In this document: in pieces, positions 14,373 through 15,232 of the stretch
Position numbering within the stretch: the first letter of the stretch is position 1
Layout of the letters: every line of letters starts with the position of its first letter
Source: Flavobacteriaceae bacterium
Lineage (GTDB): Bacteria > Bacteroidota > Bacteroidia > Flavobacteriales > Flavobacteriaceae
DNA: 15,232 bases
Assembly: GCA_016763215.1 (NCBI GenBank)
Contig: JAESUF010000363.1
Span: 1-15,232 of the forward strand
Direction: 5' to 3'
Made by a program: the position numbers and the translations under genes
The notes under the pieces: generated by a model
Databases searched by the model: none
The model's input: only the letters and a program-made list of their open reading frames with translations
Told to the model about the DNA's origin: nothing

Positions 14373-15232
14373 CTATCTTAAATAATTTACATATTCTTTT
14401 AACACACGATCATTCTGATCGCTAGGCGTAAAAATTTCTATTAATTTAGGGGTATTTGATGTGTCGTGAAAAGTATTTAATTCACTCTTCAGACTCAACA
14501 AATCATTTACTGCACAATATTGAAATCCAAACATCTTACTCAAGTGTTCGGCAGTCAGAGAATGTGGTGTTTCAAAGTAATTCAACGACTTAGTAGTACT
14601 AGGTCCTGGTATTATTTTAAATATTCCTCCTCCAGAATTATTAATCAATATTATTCTAAAATCCTTAGAAATATACGAATTCCATAAGGCATTACTATCA
14701 TAGAAAAAACTCAAGTCTCCTGTAACCAAAGTCGTTGGTGTTTTTGATGCGTAAGCAGCACCAATAGCAGTACTAGTACTTCCATCTATCCCACTGGTTC
14801 CTCTGTTACAAAAAACCGTTGATGATTTCCTCATTGGGAAAAGTTGAGAATAGCGTATCACCGAACTGTTACTAAATTGTATTTCGGTTTCTTCTGGAAT
14901 GGTTTCAAGAATCTTTTCAAAAACCTTTAAGTCTGAATATGGCGCATTTTTCAAAAACTCCCCATGTTTTTCGTTCGTGTGATTTCGGTAACCAATCCAT
15001 TTAGACTCATAACTACTTTCTGCCTTATGATGCACCAAAGAGCTAAAGTTTCTAAAAAATGTGAGACTATCTATTTTAAGGTGTTTTGTTAAGGCATGAA
15101 AGGTATCAAACGCTCTCAACTCATTCACGTGCCAATGTTCTTTTGGCGGGTAATCTCGTAAGAATTTTTTTATTTTTTTTGAGACAATTAATCCTCCAAA
15201 AGTCAATAATATATCAGGTTTTAACTCTTTAA
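14373..15232 (-). CDS. menD: MenD (SEPHCHC synthase), 5' end outside the window
   Basis: MenD is a thiamine-diphosphate enzyme that joins 2-oxoglutarate, after decarboxylation, to isochorismate in the first committed step of menaquinone synthesis. The visible 286 codons are the C-terminal half. PDILLTFGGLIVSKKIKKFL begins the central domain. RGTSGIDGSTSTAIGAA (about 14800) and GDLSFFYDSNALW (about 14720) with INNSGGGIFKIIPG form the diphosphate/Mg-binding GDxx-Nx module. The frame runs open to the right edge; the apparent TTG start at 15206 is inside the PDILLTFGG motif and is not the real start. About 250-300 N-terminal residues should lie beyond the edge. It is followed after one base by the CvfB-like gene. 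Confidence 0.93.
   Translation of the reverse strand, partial: KELKPDILLTFGGLIVSKKIKKFLRDYPPKEHWHVNELRAFDTFHALTKHLKIDSLTFFRNFSSLVHHKAESSYESKWIGYRNHTNEKHGEFLKNAPYSDLKVFEKILETIPEETEIQFSNSSVIRYSQLFPMRKSSTVFCNRGTSGIDGSTSTAIGAAYASKTPTTLVTGDLSFFYDSNALWNSYISKDFRIILINNSGGGIFKIIPGPSTTKSLNYFETPHSLTAEHLSKMFGFQYCAVNDLLSLKSELNTFHDTSNTPKLIEIFTPSDQNDRVLKEYVNYLR

Noticed and set aside
15204..15206. TTG at 15206 as the menD start
   Set aside because: The frame continues upstream to the window edge with PDILLTFGG motif residues, and MenD needs several hundred more N-terminal residues.
1..15232. CRISPR array, tRNA/rRNA, transposase, toxin-antitoxin or phage-defence genes
   Set aside because: I looked for regular spaced repeats, tRNA cloverleaf cores and family motifs on both strands and saw none.

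Overview
The window looks like chromosome of a low-GC marine-type member of the Flavobacteriaceae (Bacteroidota). The case rests on the AT-rich sequence, the absence of Shine-Dalgarno motifs before nearly every gene, several -7 boxes of the Bacteroidota form TAnnTTTG, the Bacteroidota-restricted DUF4295 gene next to rpmG/rpmB, type II MenB and the menaquinone genes. The genus cannot be fixed from this stretch; Tenacibaculum/Polaribacter-like is a guess.

Layout. (1) 1-2003, minus strand: rimO followed by a Dph6-type ATP-pyrophosphatase cut by the left edge, with a nested palindromic repeat between them. (2) 2004-7696, accessory block: a plus-strand pair of a soluble cytochrome P450 and a tagatose/psicose-3-epimerase-like TIM barrel, then a divergent pair of lipoproteins (an amidase-signature protein on minus and a frameshifted class C serine hydrolase on plus), then a small SRPBCC protein on minus. 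(3) 7697-9440, minus: ftsY, a strong intrinsic terminator, and the ribosomal operon rpmB-rpmG-DUF4295 with a textbook flavobacterial promoter. (4) 9452-11682, minus: FAH-family hydrolase, a three-helix membrane protein of unknown role, and cinA, closely packed. (5) 11796-15232: menB and menD (5' end outside the window) with a CvfB-like RNA-binding protein directly behind menD; a plus-strand secreted esterase-fold protein lies between them.

Functionally, parts 1, 3, 4 and 5 are housekeeping: translation (bL28, bL33, DUF4295 protein, methylthiolation of ribosomal protein S12), co-translational membrane targeting (FtsY), nucleotide-pool repair (CinA) and menaquinone synthesis (MenD, MenB). Part 2 is the variable part. 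From general knowledge of the phylum, rpmB-rpmG-DUF4295-ftsY is normally followed directly by rimO, so the roughly 5 kb between ftsY and rimO probably represents an insertion.

The most notable observations are the P450/epimerase pair with no redox partner nearby; an amidase whose Ser nucleophile is encoded as Pro; the neighbouring serine hydrolase broken by what looks like a 2-bp AT duplication; an alpha/beta-hydrolase without the catalytic His; and two convergent gene pairs whose stop codons abut with no bases between. No tRNA, rRNA, CRISPR array, transposase or phage gene was seen.
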